Source: Leadbetterella sp964563435
Lineage (GTDB): Bacteria > Bacteroidota > Bacteroidia > Cytophagales > Spirosomataceae
NCBI GenBank assembly: GCA_964563435.1
Contig: CAZLXI010000002.1
Coordinates: 62,001 to 126,000 of the forward strand
Length of the DNA stretch: 64,000 bases
Direction: 5' to 3'
Within the stretch, counting starts at the first letter, position 1, and the number at the start of each line of letters is the position of its first letter. The notes beneath the pieces were generated by a model. It was not told the DNA's origin. It saw only the letters and a program-made list of their open reading frames with translations, and made no database searches. This document shows positions 48,088 to 57,403 of this stretch, in pieces. A program made the position numbers and the translations under genes.

Positions 48088-50931
48088 CTACCTCGACAAA
48101 TACAAGTTTCTCTCTCCATATACCTTCAGGAAGAAATCATCCGTCAGGTCATCGATAAAATAGATCCCTTCCCCGGTAGATTTCATTTCCGGCCCCAGCT
48201 CCTTGTTCACATTCGGGAACTTATTAAAAGAGAATACAGGGATCTTTATGGCATAACCGTGCTTAACGGGCTTGAAATCAAAGTCGGTTACTTTATTTAC
48301 CCCCAGCATCACCTTGGTGGCGTAATTAACGTACGGCTCCTGGTAAGCCTTGCAAATAAACGGTACGGTGCGGGAAGCTCTCGGGTTGGCTTCAATGACA
48401 TAGACGATCTCATCCTTGACCGCAAACTGGATATTGATCAGCCCCTGGGTATCCAGGGCTATGGCTATCTTTTTGGTATACTCTTCGATCTGGTTAATGA
48501 CATTTTCACTCAGGTCAAAGGTAGGGAGAACGGCGTAGGAATCACCAGAGTGAATTCCAGCAGGCTCAATATGCTCCATGATCCCGATGATATAAGCATT
48601 TTCGCCGTCACAGATGGCATCGGCTTCGGCCTCAATGGCATTTTCCAGGAAATGATCCAACAGAATATTATTATCCGGAATTTCGTTCAGGATCTTCACC
48701 ACGTGTTGTTCCAGCTCTTCCTGGTTGATGACGATCTTCATGCTTTGGCCCCCCAATACATAGCTGGGACGTACCAAAAGCGGAAAGCCCAGCTCTTGGG
48801 CCACCTGTGAAGCCCTGTCGGCCGTTCTTATTGTATCAAATTTCGGATAGGGGATCTCCAGTTCTTTCAGCTTCTCGGAGAATCTTCCCCGGTCTTCGGC
48901 CAGGTCGAGAGCTTCGTAAGAGGTTCCAATGATCTTTACTCCGTATTTGGTCAGCTTTTCAGCCATTTTGAGGGCGGTCTGTCCACCCAGTTGAACGATC
49001 ACTCCCTCCGGCTTTTCATGCTCGATAATGTCATAGACATTTTCCCAGAATACAGGTTCGAAGTACAGCTTGTCAGAGATATCCGGATCCGTAGAGACGG
49101 TTTCCGGGTTACAGTTGATCATGATGGTCTCATAACCCGATTCTTTTGCTGCCAGAACACCGTGGACACAGGAGTAGTCAAATTCGATCCCCTGGCCGAT
49201 CCGGTTAGGACCGGAGCCCAGCACGATGATCTTCTTTTTATCAGACACTACCGATTCATTGTCGGGATTGTCTTCCGAAAGATTAAAAGTAGAATAGTAA
49301 TAAGGAGTTTTAGCTTCAAACTCCGCCGAACATGTATCTACACATTTGAAGGCGCGTTTTATACCCAGGGCTTTACGTTGGACCGTTACTTCGCTCTCCA
49401 GGCAACGTAGCAGGTGAGCCAGCTGGCGGTCGGCATAGCCCATTTTTTTAGCCGTGAGAAGCAGCTCTTTCGGGATATTTTCCAGGTGGTATTTCTGTAT
49501 GCGGCCCTCTAAAATCACCATTTCTTCGATCTGTCGAAGGAACCATTTGTCAATTTTGGTAAGGTTCTGAATGGTATTGAAGGAAAGTCCGGCCTTGAAG
49601 GCGTCATAAACATGAAACAGGCGATCCCAGGAAGGGTTAGCCAGGCTGTATTTCAGCTTTTCCTGGTCTCTTTCCTCACGCCCGTCGGCTCCCAGGCCGT
49701 TTCGTTTAATTTCAAGCGACTGACAGGCTTTTTGAAGCGCTTCCTGAAAGTTACGGCCGATACCCATGGTCTCGCCTACCGATTTCATCTGCAGGCCCAG
49801 TCTTCTGTCACTACCCGGAAACTTGTCGAAATTCCACCGGGGAACCTTCACGATCACGTAGTCAATAGCGGGCTCGAAGAATGCTGATGTAGAGCCGGTG
49901 ATGGGGTTAATCAGCTCATCGAGATTATAACCAATCGCCATTTTGGCGGCAATTTTGGCAATGGGGTATCCAGTAGCTTTAGAGGCCAGGGCAGAGGAGC
50001 GGCTCACGCGGGGGTTGATCTCGATGGCAATGATTTCATCGGTTTCGGGATGGAGGGAGAACTGCACGTTACATCCCCCGGCAAACTGCCCGATTCCGTT
50101 CATCATTTTGATGGCCATATCCCGCATTCTCTGGTAGATGGTGTCGGGGAGGGTCATGGCCGGGGCCACGGTGATGGAGTCGCCGGTATGCACGCCCATA
50201 GGATCAAAGTTTTCTATGGTACAGATGATCACAATGTTTCCGTTGTGGTCACGAAGCAGCTCCAGCTCGTATTCTTTCCAGCCCATAATGGATTGCTCCA
50301 CCAGTACTTCATGAACGGGAGAAGCGTGAAGGCCGTGATTCAGAGCGGCGTCAAACTCTTCCGGGGTGTTCACAAACCCGCCACCGGTACCGCCCAGCGT
50401 ATACGAAGGCCTGATCACCAGCGGGAAGCCTGTTTCCTGTGCAATTTCTTTCCCTTCCAGGAAAGATTTGGCCGTGCGGCCCTTACACACCCCGATCCCC
50501 AGTTCAAGCATTTTCCTGCGGAAGAGTTCTCTGTCTTCGGTGGTTTCAATGGCTTTGATGTCTACGCCTATGATCTCCACATGGTGTCTTTTCCAGATGC
50601 CGGCTTTGTCACAGTCAATGGCCAGATTCAGGGCCGTCTGCCCGCCCATGGTGGGTAAAACATGCGTAATGGGTCGCCCCATTTCCTCATGGGTTTTCAG
50701 AATTTCGGAAATTGATTTTTTCTCCAGGGGCTTCAGGTACACATAATCGGCATTCATGGGATCCGTCATAATGGTGGCCGGATTGGAGTTAATGAGGGCA
50801 ACTTCAATTCCTTCCTGGCGGATAGAACGTGCGGCCTGAGAGCCGGAATAATCGAATTCACAGGCCTGACCGATCACAATGGGGCCTGAACCAATGATTA
50901 AAACAGACTTGATACTTGGATTTTTTGGCAT
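48088..50931 (-). CDS. carB: Carbamoyl-phosphate synthase large subunit, short form
   Basis: A 947-residue subunit that makes carbamoyl phosphate from bicarbonate, ammonia (from CarA) and two ATP, for pyrimidine and arginine synthesis. Two homologous synthetase halves are present, each with an N-terminal pre-ATP-grasp motif (LIIGSGPIVIGQACEFDYSG and VLGSGPNRIGQGIEFDYSC) and an ATP-grasp domain (VRPSYTLGGTGGG and VRPSYVLGGQSMK). The protein stops at about residue 947, right after IPVFSFNKFPNVN, so the C-terminal MGS-like allosteric domain of about 120 residues found in E. coli CarB is absent. This short form is usual for one CarB type in Bacteroidetes. No carA is in the window. A TAACTTTG box lies upstream. 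Confidence 0.95.
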   Translation of the reverse strand: MPKNPSIKSVLIIGSGPIVIGQACEFDYSGSQAARSIRQEGIEVALINSNPATIMTDPMNADYVYLKPLEKKSISEILKTHEEMGRPITHVLPTMGGQTALNLAIDCDKAGIWKRHHVEIIGVDIKAIETTEDRELFRRKMLELGIGVCKGRTAKSFLEGKEIAQETGFPLVIRPSYTLGGTGGGFVNTPEEFDAALNHGLHASPVHEVLVEQSIMGWKEYELELLRDHNGNIVIICTIENFDPMGVHTGDSITVAPAMTLPDTIYQRMRDMAIKMMNGIGQFAGGCNVQFSLHPETDEIIAIEINPRVSRSSALASKATGYPIAKIAAKMAIGYNLDELINPITGSTSAFFEPAIDYVIVKVPRWNFDKFPGSDRRLGLQMKSVGETMGIGRNFQEALQKACQSLEIKRNGLGADGREERDQEKLKYSLANPSWDRLFHVYDAFKAGLSFNTIQNLTKIDKWFLRQIEEMVILEGRIQKYHLENIPKELLLTAKKMGYADRQLAHLLRCLESEVTVQRKALGIKRAFKCVDTCSAEFEAKTPYYYSTFNLSEDNPDNESVVSDKKKIIVLGSGPNRIGQGIEFDYSCVHGVLAAKESGYETIMINCNPETVSTDPDISDKLYFEPVFWENVYDIIEHEKPEGVIVQLGGQTALKMAEKLTKYGVKIIGTSYEALDLAEDRGRFSEKLKELEIPYPKFDTIRTADRASQVAQELGFPLLVRPSYVLGGQSMKIVINQEELEQHVVKILNEIPDNNILLDHFLENAIEAEADAICDGENAYIIGIMEHIEPAGIHSGDSYAVLPTFDLSENVINQIEEYTKKIAIALDTQGLINIQFAVKDEIVYVIEANPRASRTVPFICKAYQEPYVNYATKVMLGVNKVTDFDFKPVKHGYAIKIPVFSFNKFPNVNKELGPEMKSTGEGIYFIDDLTDDFFLKVYGERNLYLSR

Positions 50932-50968
50932 TTTAATGCGAGAAGATTTCGATTTGTTTATCGAAGCA

Positions 50969-50976
50969 CAAAGTTA
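50969..50976 (-). promoter_or_regulatory. Candidate -7 box (TAACTTTG) for carB
   Basis: On the minus strand TAACTTTG fits TAnnTTTG, 38 bases upstream of the carB start codon. It lies between carB and the helicase gene and would give carB its own promoter. Confidence 0.45.
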
Positions 50977-51007
50977 ATACAGAATAGCGGATAAATGGTA
51001 AATTTTT

Positions 51008-52414
51008 TCAAGAACCAAACAGCACTTCCGGGAAATTTACGAGAAATACCTCTTTCATCCCGCGGGTAAGCGCGGTATAGAGCCAACGCACAAATTCGGG
51101 AGTCTGAGCGTTTTCCCGTAAATAATACTGGTCAATAAAAACGGCGTCCCATTGACCGCCCTGGGCCTTATGACAGGTAAGGGCATAGGCAAATTTTACC
51201 TGCAGGGCATTCATGTAACGATCTTCCCTGACCATTTTCTTCCGTTCTTTCACCGACTTTACCCAATGATAGTCTCTGAGCACGCTTTCATAGAGCGCCT
51301 GGTTTTGTTCGGGGGTAAGGCTGGGGGCTGGTGAGTACAGGGTATCCAGGATGATGAGAGTGTCAAACTCGGGGTCATCCGGGTAATCCACAAGAGAAAG
51401 GGTAACATGAAGAAAGCGAAAGCCGTGCATCTCTTCCTCCCGACCCAGGCGTTTTATTTTTATGAATTCACCGTTGGCCAGGAAACCCGCCTGTGATTCC
51501 GGGCTAAGGGTATTGTAATTGTTTTTTACCACCATAAGGATGTCGGAGTTGTCGATCTCTGAATCCGAATAGTTAATTCTGTTCCGGATAAACTGGTTAT
51601 AAAGCACGGCATTTTTGTTCGATTGGGTGAGGACAATAGTGTTTTCCTGCCCGTATTTATCGTAAGCGTACCGTATCCCGTCTTCTATGCGTTCGCTGGT
51701 CATCCGGAAGATATCGTGGAAACCCCGGGTGGTCAGCTGAACCCGGATATCCTCTTCTCCGAGGAGGCTTCTAAGGTCAGTAGCGTTTTTCAGAATACCG
51801 GAACCGGCATTCTGGCGCATGACCTCGGTGAGGGTATGTCCGAATACCCTGGCATGATAGTAGCCTTCCATGTGCTGTTTGTCGAGCGCCGGGCTGACCG
51901 GGAGGTTGACGGGGGGGAGTTGCGCCTCATCGCCGATGAGGAGAAGCTTGTTTTCGCGCCCTTCGAAAACATAAGAGACCAGGTCGCGTAGCAGGCCGTT
52001 AGAGCCCATTTCCCCAAGTTCGGAGATCATGGAAGCCTCGTCTACGATATAAACGGTTTCCTCCTCCTTGTTTTTTTGCAGTCTGAAATTCAGAGAGCCT
52101 GTGGCGGGATCCTCTTTCTGAGCATAGATCTTCCGGTGAATAGTAGAGGCGTAGCGGCCCGTATACTGATTCATCACTTTGGCTGCCCGGCCGGTAGGGG
52201 CCATGAGAGAAACGGTATAGCCGAGGGAGGGTGCAGCTTTGATGAAGGCATCCAGAACAGACGTTTTACCGGTTCCGGCATACCCTCTGAGGATAAAAAC
52301 AGGCCGTTCACTTTCATCCTCCATAAACCGGGCCAGCTTCCGGAACAGCGCCTTCTGCCCGGAAGTAGGCGTAAGGTGGAAGTGTTGGTGAAGCTGTTCT
52401 TCAAAAAAATCCAT
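51008..52414 (-). CDS. RecD-like ATP-dependent DNA helicase
   Basis: A 468-residue superfamily 1 helicase counted from the ATG at 52414 (MDFFEEQLHQHFHLTP); the 64 open codons further upstream run into the large palindrome and are not expected to be translated. Walker A is GYAGTGKT (44-51), Walker B is VYIVDEASMIS, the GDEAQLPPV motif III and the C-terminal UvrD_C_2 segment (ALTCHKAQGGQWDAVFID, then VRWLYTALTRGMKEV) are all present. Such short RecD/AAA_30-type helicases are widespread in Bacteroidetes and are thought to act 5' to 3' in repair; partners are not known here. Confidence 0.88.
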   Translation of the reverse strand: MDFFEEQLHQHFHLTPTSGQKALFRKLARFMEDESERPVFILRGYAGTGKTSVLDAFIKAAPSLGYTVSLMAPTGRAAKVMNQYTGRYASTIHRKIYAQKEDPATGSLNFRLQKNKEEETVYIVDEASMISELGEMGSNGLLRDLVSYVFEGRENKLLLIGDEAQLPPVNLPVSPALDKQHMEGYYHARVFGHTLTEVMRQNAGSGILKNATDLRSLLGEEDIRVQLTTRGFHDIFRMTSERIEDGIRYAYDKYGQENTIVLTQSNKNAVLYNQFIRNRINYSDSEIDNSDILMVVKNNYNTLSPESQAGFLANGEFIKIKRLGREEEMHGFRFLHVTLSLVDYPDDPEFDTLIILDTLYSPAPSLTPEQNQALYESVLRDYHWVKSVKERKKMVREDRYMNALQVKFAYALTCHKAQGGQWDAVFIDQYYLRENAQTPEFVRWLYTALTRGMKEVFLVNFPEVLFGS

Positions 52415-52556
52415 GTGTGGGGCAGAACGGAGGTGATACGGTATGAAAAAACAGATGATGTGGTATAAAAATGGATGGTGGTCCGGGAAAACTGCCATTA
52501 ACAAGTGCGGGTTCCGAGAGATTACGTCCGAAAACTTCGCATTATCATGCCTGTTT

Positions 52557-52606
52557 GTGTCCTGTTCCCGACAGCTTTGCCGGCAAAGCTGTCGGGAACA
52601 GGACAC
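52557..52606. repeat. 50-bp perfect palindrome with no loop
   Basis: The left arm 52557-52581 (starting GTGTCCTGTTCCCGACAGC) is the exact reverse complement of the right arm 52582-52606, with the symmetry centre at GCC|GGC and no spacer. It lies 142 bases upstream of the helicase start and 39 bases beyond the end of the small membrane-protein gene. TTTTATAT follows on the plus strand. It could form a strong hairpin or cruciform, or serve as a terminator or a protein target. Confidence 0.95.
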
Positions 52607-52645
52607 TTTTATATCAGAACAAAGTGCCCCGTAACTCCTTCATTT

Positions 52646-53113
52646 TTACCGTAAATGCTTCAGGTTAAGCGCATACAGGATAATGAACAGGATCCCTATA
52701 AATGCTGCTCCTCCGGAGGCCATAGCTCCTGCAAAACCACCGAAGATAGTAATGGGGGCAATAACAGCCGCCACAGCACCTACCACATATACATAAAAGC
52801 CTGTTTTTCTCAATCCCCACATAAGTATGGCCCCGATCAGTGTGATCAGACTGGTAATAGACGTGGCTATCCCGTTATTTTTGATCTTCTCAGGTGTCAT
52901 GGATTCACCGATGGACTGAAACAATTTTCCAACAGCTTCGGCACCTTCCTGGTTGTCCAGCTCTTCCTGAACCTTATCGAATTGCTCATTTACTATACCG
53001 TACGAAACATCAGCTGTATAATAGCTGCTGATTCCGCTGTAAATGCTCCAGCCACTGCCAATGAAGGTCAGTATGCACAGAACGGTTAAAAAAGTGGGTC
53101 TGACGTTTTCCAT
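52646..53113 (-). CDS. Membrane protein of unknown function, four helices
   Basis: A 155-residue inner-membrane protein with a first helix near 8-28 (FLTVLCILTFIGSGWSIYSG), a polar extracytoplasmic stretch of about 50 residues (DKVQEELDNQEGAEAVGKLF), and three further helices (ATSITSLITLIGAILMWGL, VYVVGAVAAVIAPITIFGGF, AFIGILFIILYAL). It resembles several uncharacterised Bacteroidetes membrane proteins, but I cannot give a family. It follows the succinate-semialdehyde dehydrogenase gene by 45 bases in the same direction and ends before the 50-base palindrome. Confidence 0.75.
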   Translation of the reverse strand: MENVRPTFLTVLCILTFIGSGWSIYSGISSYYTADVSYGIVNEQFDKVQEELDNQEGAEAVGKLFQSIGESMTPEKIKNNGIATSITSLITLIGAILMWGLRKTGFYVYVVGAVAAVIAPITIFGGFAGAMASGGAAFIGILFIILYALNLKHLR

Positions 53114-53158
53114 AGTTCAAGTTTTAGGTTAAAATATGATGTAAATATAGAATAAATT

Positions 53159-54508
53159 TTATTGCGTAATAGCATACGATTTGATGTTCGCAAACTCATG
53201 CATACCAAAAGAGCCCAGCTCTCTGCCGTAACCACTTTCTCCCGTGCCGCCGAAGGGTACAGGCCCTTCCGACTTCACCATTCCGTTCAGGAATACGGAG
53301 CCGGCACGGACCTTTCGCATCAGGGCCTGCCCTTTACCGGGATCGCGGGTCCAGAGGCTGGCGCCCAGCCCGAAAGGCGTTTCATTGGCTATGGCGATAG
53401 CTTCTTCCGCATCGTTAGCCCGTATCAGGAAACCCACAGGCCCGAACATTTCTTCGCGCCAGGTGGCGGCCAGATTGGGAGAGATCTCCAGCACCTGAGG
53501 TGTCAGGAGGCAACCGTCCCGTTTCCAGGAGGTCAGGTTTTCGGCTCCCTGCTTCACGAGGTCTTTTACCTGTTCTTCCAGGGTTTCGGCCAGATCCATG
53601 CGTGCTACCGGTGCCAGGGTAGTGGTCGGATCCAGGGGATCTCCGGGGCGCAACTCCGCGATGTCCCGTAATACTTTTTCCCTGAACGCATCATAGATGT
53701 CTTTTTCCACGATCCATCTTTTAGCGGCAATGCAGGTTTGCCCGGTGTTCTGGAAGCGGGATTTTACGGCCGTGGCTGCAGCAGTATCCAGATCGGCATC
53801 ATTCAGCACTATAAAGGGATCTGAGCCACCCAATTCCAGTACCGATTTCTTCAGGTATTTACCGGCCAGCGAAGCTACACTGGCACCTGCAGGTCCGCTG
53901 CCGGTGAGGGTTACGCCCTTTACCAGGGGGGCGGAAATGAGGGTCTCAACAGAGGACGACTTCAGGTTAACCGACTGAAATACGCCGTCGGGAAAGCCGG
54001 CTTCCCGGAATGCACTTTCGATGTTAGCGGCAGAACCCAGCACATTGGATGCATGCTTAAGGATCACCGTATTGCCCAGCAGCAGGTTCGGTACGACAAA
54101 GCGGAGCACCTGCCAGAAAGGGAAATTCCAGGGCATGATGGCCAGGATCACTCCCAGGGGTTCGAAGGTATAATAAGACCGGTGATAGGACGACCGGAGG
54201 GAAACCGGCCGGAGGTAGTTTTCCGCCTCTTCGGCATAAAAACGGGTAGTGACAATGCATTTCTCCACTTCGGCAACGGCCTCGTGTAAAAGCTTACCCA
54301 TTTCCAGGGTGATCATCCGGGCATACTCTTCTTTTCGTTTTTCCAGCACCCCGGCAAAAGCAAGTATTTGTTTTTTCCGCTCATCAACAGAGGTGTTTTC
54401 CCACTCTGTAAATGCAAGATGTGCTGCTTTCACTTTAGCGGCAGGATCTTTTTCAGGTTCAAACAGGGCGATTATTTCCTGACTATATGGATTAACGCTT
54501 TTAAGCAT
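53159..54508 (-). CDS. NAD(P)-dependent succinate-semialdehyde dehydrogenase-like ALDH
   Basis: A 449-residue aldehyde dehydrogenase, most like the shorter succinate-semialdehyde dehydrogenase group (GabD/Sad type). Catalytic Glu225 lies in VLELGGSDPF and catalytic Cys259 in NTGQTCIAAKR, 34 residues apart as in active enzymes; PWNFPFW and TGSGPAGAS bind the coenzyme. The N-terminus is short, which is normal for this branch. Its start overlaps the end of the Rrf2 regulator gene by eight bases, so the two are one transcript and the enzyme is probably under that regulator. Substrate identity (succinate semialdehyde or another) is inferred from family resemblance. Confidence 0.88.
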   Translation of the reverse strand: MLKSVNPYSQEIIALFEPEKDPAAKVKAAHLAFTEWENTSVDERKKQILAFAGVLEKRKEEYARMITLEMGKLLHEAVAEVEKCIVTTRFYAEEAENYLRPVSLRSSYHRSYYTFEPLGVILAIMPWNFPFWQVLRFVVPNLLLGNTVILKHASNVLGSAANIESAFREAGFPDGVFQSVNLKSSSVETLISAPLVKGVTLTGSGPAGASVASLAGKYLKKSVLELGGSDPFIVLNDADLDTAAATAVKSRFQNTGQTCIAAKRWIVEKDIYDAFREKVLRDIAELRPGDPLDPTTTLAPVARMDLAETLEEQVKDLVKQGAENLTSWKRDGCLLTPQVLEISPNLAATWREEMFGPVGFLIRANDAEEAIAIANETPFGLGASLWTRDPGKGQALMRKVRAGSVFLNGMVKSEGPVPFGGTGESGYGRELGSFGMHEFANIKSYAITQ

Positions 54509-54920
54509 TGTAGGTCAGTTCATTCAAAGTAGTATTTTCATAAACCGTTAAGTTGGCATCCCGGATCTGCTGCATGAGAGGTCTTATCTTACAGGCCTCT
54601 TCGCTGGAACAATCTTCACATTTGTCGTAAAAATGCAGGGATACACACAACAACGGAGCTATCGGGCCGTCAATAACCCGGATGATACGCGCTATCTTCA
54701 CTTCCGTGGGGTGAAGCTTCAGTAAGTATCCGCCACCTTTCCCTTTCTGACTCTGCAAAATACCATTGTTTCTAAGCTCCAGCAGGATGGCCTCCAGGAA
54801 TTTTTTAGGTATATTTTCAGACTCCGATATCTCACTTATAAGCAATGGCTTACGGCTTTCGTAATTCAGGGTCAGTCGTGTAAGTGCTTTGAGAGCATAT
54901 TTTGCTTTTTTGGAAATCAT
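54501..54920 (-). CDS. Rrf2-family transcription regulator
   Basis: A 139-residue winged-helix regulator starting MISKKAKYALKALTRL, the family opening. The recognition helix lies in ENIPKKFLEAILLELRNNGI and the wing in SQKGKGGGYLLKL. Cysteines at about 91, 100, 103 and 109 (LLCVSLHFYDKC and CEDCSSEEACKI) are arranged like the iron-sulfur ligands of IscR/NsrR-type members, so redox or iron sensing is possible. The gene is followed, with an eight-base overlap, by the aldehyde dehydrogenase. A TAATTTTG box lies 32 bases upstream of its start. Confidence 0.92.
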   Translation of the reverse strand: MISKKAKYALKALTRLTLNYESRKPLLISEISESENIPKKFLEAILLELRNNGILQSQKGKGGGYLLKLHPTEVKIARIIRVIDGPIAPLLCVSLHFYDKCEDCSSEEACKIRPLMQQIRDANLTVYENTTLNELTYNA

Positions 54921-54952
54921 AAATTTCGCTTTTCTTCGATAAACGCTTATTA

Positions 54953-54960
54953 CAAAATTA
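54953..54960 (-). promoter_or_regulatory. Candidate -7 box (TAATTTTG) for the Rrf2-ALDH operon
   Basis: Minus-strand TAATTTTG fits TAnnTTTG and lies 33 bases before the Rrf2 start codon, within the divergent region shared with the RNA methyltransferase gene. Confidence 0.45.
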
Positions 54961-55007
54961 GTGGTTTTGGTAAGATAAAAAAACGGTTAAGTTGTTTAAA
55001 TTGCCAA

Positions 55008-56339
55008 TTGATTCCAGAATATGTTTATGGCGGAGTTCCGCTGCTTTTGATTTTGAAGAAAATAAGACTACATCAACCCCTGCTTCACGGTATAGAAGAG
55101 GCTCTTGAAAGGATATTCGGCCAGGGGAAAAAGTCCGATCAGGTGGTCCCTGCTGTCCTGAAGGCTCATCCGAAGTGGGGAAGCCGCGACCGGAATTTTG
55201 TGGCAGAAAACACATACGAGATCGTAAGAAACAAAAGATTACTGCTGTATATCCTGGAGGAAGAGGAGGGCGCAACGGAGGAATCCTACCCAACATCGCA
55301 GAGGGGAGCCGTCCCCGGACTGACCGTGTCTGATACCACGACACCTGACGTGACGCCCCTCCGGACCCTACCGCTGTACCGGAAGATGACGGCGGCCTGG
55401 CTCGTGCTGAAAGGCTATGAGGAAGCCCGCTTCGACGGTATGGATCCCGGTAAGATCCGGGAGAGAGCGGCTGTATCCGTTCCGGAGATTCGTTTCTCGG
55501 TCCCCGACAGTCTGAGCAGCCTGGTAAAAAAGGAGCTGGGCCACGAACGATGGTACCGGGAGCTGGAAGCAATGAGTGCTCCGGCCGACGTTTTTCTGAG
55601 GGCAAATCTTTACCGTATCCCCAAAGCAAAACTTAAAAAGGCACTGGAAGAGAAAGGAATATTTACCGATGAAGTGGAAGGGGTGGAGACGGCCTTAAAA
55701 TTATTAAAACGAAGCAACCTTACCCTGACCGAGGAGTTTCGTAAGGGATATTTTGAAGTACAGGACGCCGGAAGCCAGCTGATCAGCCCGTTTTTAGGGC
55801 CGCAGCCCGGAGAGCTGGTGATCGATGCCTGTGCCGGGGCGGGAGGGAAGACCCTTCACCTGGCCGACCTCATGAAGAACCGGGGGCGCTTGCTGGCCTT
55901 GGACGTGGAAACAGCCAAACTTAAGGAACTGGAAAACAGGGCGCAGCGCAACAGGGCAGGTTTAGTGACCACACGGCCGATGCATCCGGAGGTCATAACG
56001 GAATTTTATGAGCAGGCCGATAAATTACTGTTGGATGTGCCCTGCTCGGGACTCGGCGTGATCCGGCGGAACCCGGATGCCAAAGAAGCATTAACAGCGG
56101 GCTTCCTCGAAGAGGTCAGAACGGTTCAGACGGAGATCCTGAAAAATTACAGCAGGATGGTAAAACCCGGTGGAATGCTGGTGTATGCCACCTGTTCTAT
56201 CCTGCCTTCCGAGAACCGGGAACAGGTAGACCACTTTTTGGCCGAAAACAGCGGCTATACCCTGATCAATGACCGACAGATATGGCCCTCGGAAAGCGGG
56301 TTTGACGGTTTTTATATGGCATTAATCCGAAAAGAATGA
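55008..56339 (+). CDS. RsmB/NOP-family RNA (cytosine-C5) methyltransferase
   Basis: A SAM-dependent RNA methyltransferase of the RsmB/Nop2 group. The N-terminal part resembles the NusB-like helical region. The Rossmann core begins at DACAGAGGKT (motif I). The releasing Cys346 lies in DVPCSGLGVIRRNP (motif IV) and the catalytic Cys396 in YATCSILPSEN (motif VI), so the enzyme should be active. Relatives normally start MRLHxxLxxAxxEAL; here that corresponds to IRLHQPLLHGIEEAL, without an ATG, so translation may begin at TTG 55047 or 55053 rather than at the ATG 55008. An extra segment with many Thr and Pro (about 90-120) precedes the core. The next gene overlaps its stop by four bases. Confidence 0.88.
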   Translation: MIPEYVYGGVPLLLILKKIRLHQPLLHGIEEALERIFGQGKKSDQVVPAVLKAHPKWGSRDRNFVAENTYEIVRNKRLLLYILEEEEGATEESYPTSQRGAVPGLTVSDTTTPDVTPLRTLPLYRKMTAAWLVLKGYEEARFDGMDPGKIRERAAVSVPEIRFSVPDSLSSLVKKELGHERWYRELEAMSAPADVFLRANLYRIPKAKLKKALEEKGIFTDEVEGVETALKLLKRSNLTLTEEFRKGYFEVQDAGSQLISPFLGPQPGELVIDACAGAGGKTLHLADLMKNRGRLLALDVETAKLKELENRAQRNRAGLVTTRPMHPEVITEFYEQADKLLLDVPCSGLGVIRRNPDAKEALTAGFLEEVRTVQTEILKNYSRMVKPGGMLVYATCSILPSENREQVDHFLAENSGYTLINDRQIWPSESGFDGFYMALIRKE

Positions 56340-57283
56340 AAATACTGATCGTGGATGAGATGCACGACTCCCTCCTGCCTTTACTGGCCGAAACGGGAGC
56401 GGAAGCCGACTACAGGCCTGCTGTCGGCCGGAAGGAAGCGGAAGAGATCATCGGCCCATACGAAGGACTGATCATCCGGAGTAAGTTTTTTATTGATGAT
56501 GAATTTCTGGGCAAAGCCCCCGGCCTGCGGTTTATAGCCCGTGCAGGAGCGGGCCTTGACCTGATCGATCTGCAGGCCTGTGAACGGAGAGGTATCCGTG
56601 TTTTTGCGGCCAATGAGGCCAACCGGGTGGCAGTGGCGGAACACCTGCTGGGCATGATCCTGAACCTCTTTAACCATATCAGCGCATCCGCCCGGGAGAT
56701 CAGGGAGGATCAGTGGTTGCGGGAGAAAAACCGCGGCGAGGAACTGCAGGGCAAGACCGTAGGGATTATCGGTTACGGAAATAACGGAAGTGAAACGGCC
56801 GACCGCTTTGCCGCCTTCGGTTGCCGGGTGCTGGTCTATGATAAGTATAAAACAGGTTTTGGTACGGCGAGGATAGAAGAAGCCGGGCTGGATGATATTT
56901 TCCGGCATGCCGATATTCTTTCCCTGCACATTCCGTTGACCGAAGAGACCCGGAGCTGGGTAGATTCTGCATTTTTACACCGTTTCCGTAAACCCTTCTA
57001 CTTTTGTAATGTGGCCCGGGGCGAGATCATGCACCAGGGAGATCTCATCGCCGCGCTCAGGTCCGGGAAAGTGCGGGGTGCCTGTCTCGATGTGCTCGAA
57101 AATGAAAAGCTAAATACACTGACTGTTGCACAGCGGAAGGATTTCGATTTTCTGAAAGATCATCCACGGGTTATCCTTACCCCGCATGTGGCCGGATGGA
57201 CGCACGAGTCATACCGGAAGATCAACGAGGTGATGTGTGGTAAGATCGCGGAGTTGGTAGGGGGAGTTCCGGGTAGAGAGTAG
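56336..57283 (+). CDS. D-isomer-specific 2-hydroxyacid dehydrogenase (phosphoglycerate dehydrogenase-like)
   Basis: A 315-residue NAD-dependent dehydrogenase. The catalytic residues are present: Arg in NVARGEIM, Glu in CLDVLENEK and His in TPHVAGWTHES. The coenzyme-binding fold shows GIIGYGNNGSE (GxGxxG) and the acidic residue in VYDKYK. ARAGAGLDLID is the substrate-loop motif of the phosphoglycerate-dehydrogenase group. There is no ACT regulatory domain, as in short SerA forms. It overlaps the RNA methyltransferase stop by four bases (ATGA), suggesting coupled translation although the two activities are unrelated. SerA itself or a related 2-hydroxyacid dehydrogenase are both possible. Confidence 0.87.
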   Translation: MKILIVDEMHDSLLPLLAETGAEADYRPAVGRKEAEEIIGPYEGLIIRSKFFIDDEFLGKAPGLRFIARAGAGLDLIDLQACERRGIRVFAANEANRVAVAEHLLGMILNLFNHISASAREIREDQWLREKNRGEELQGKTVGIIGYGNNGSETADRFAAFGCRVLVYDKYKTGFGTARIEEAGLDDIFRHADILSLHIPLTEETRSWVDSAFLHRFRKPFYFCNVARGEIMHQGDLIAALRSGKVRGACLDVLENEKLNTLTVAQRKDFDFLKDHPRVILTPHVAGWTHESYRKINEVMCGKIAELVGGVPGRE

Positions 57284-57403
57284 TGAGTAGAGAGTTTTTG
57301 GAAGGGCGGGGACTGTCACCCTGGCCGGGCCACTAGGCGACTCCGGGCTTGTTGAAGGGCGAACGGCAATTTCATGGGGACAAAATATTTGTGTGTTATT
57401 GGG

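Noticed and set aside
50050..50658. A 202-codon open frame on the plus strand opposite carB
   Set aside because: Antisense shadow of a conserved enzyme; no family features or start signals.
52415..52606. N-terminal extension of the helicase frame to 52606
   Set aside because: The extension runs into the 50-base palindrome and gives Cys/Arg-rich residues unlike any helicase; the ATG at 52414 fits the family.
51008..54920. Defence island around the RecD-like helicase
   Set aside because: The neighbours (carB, aldehyde dehydrogenase, Rrf2 regulator) are ordinary core genes, and the helicase is a common chromosomal type.
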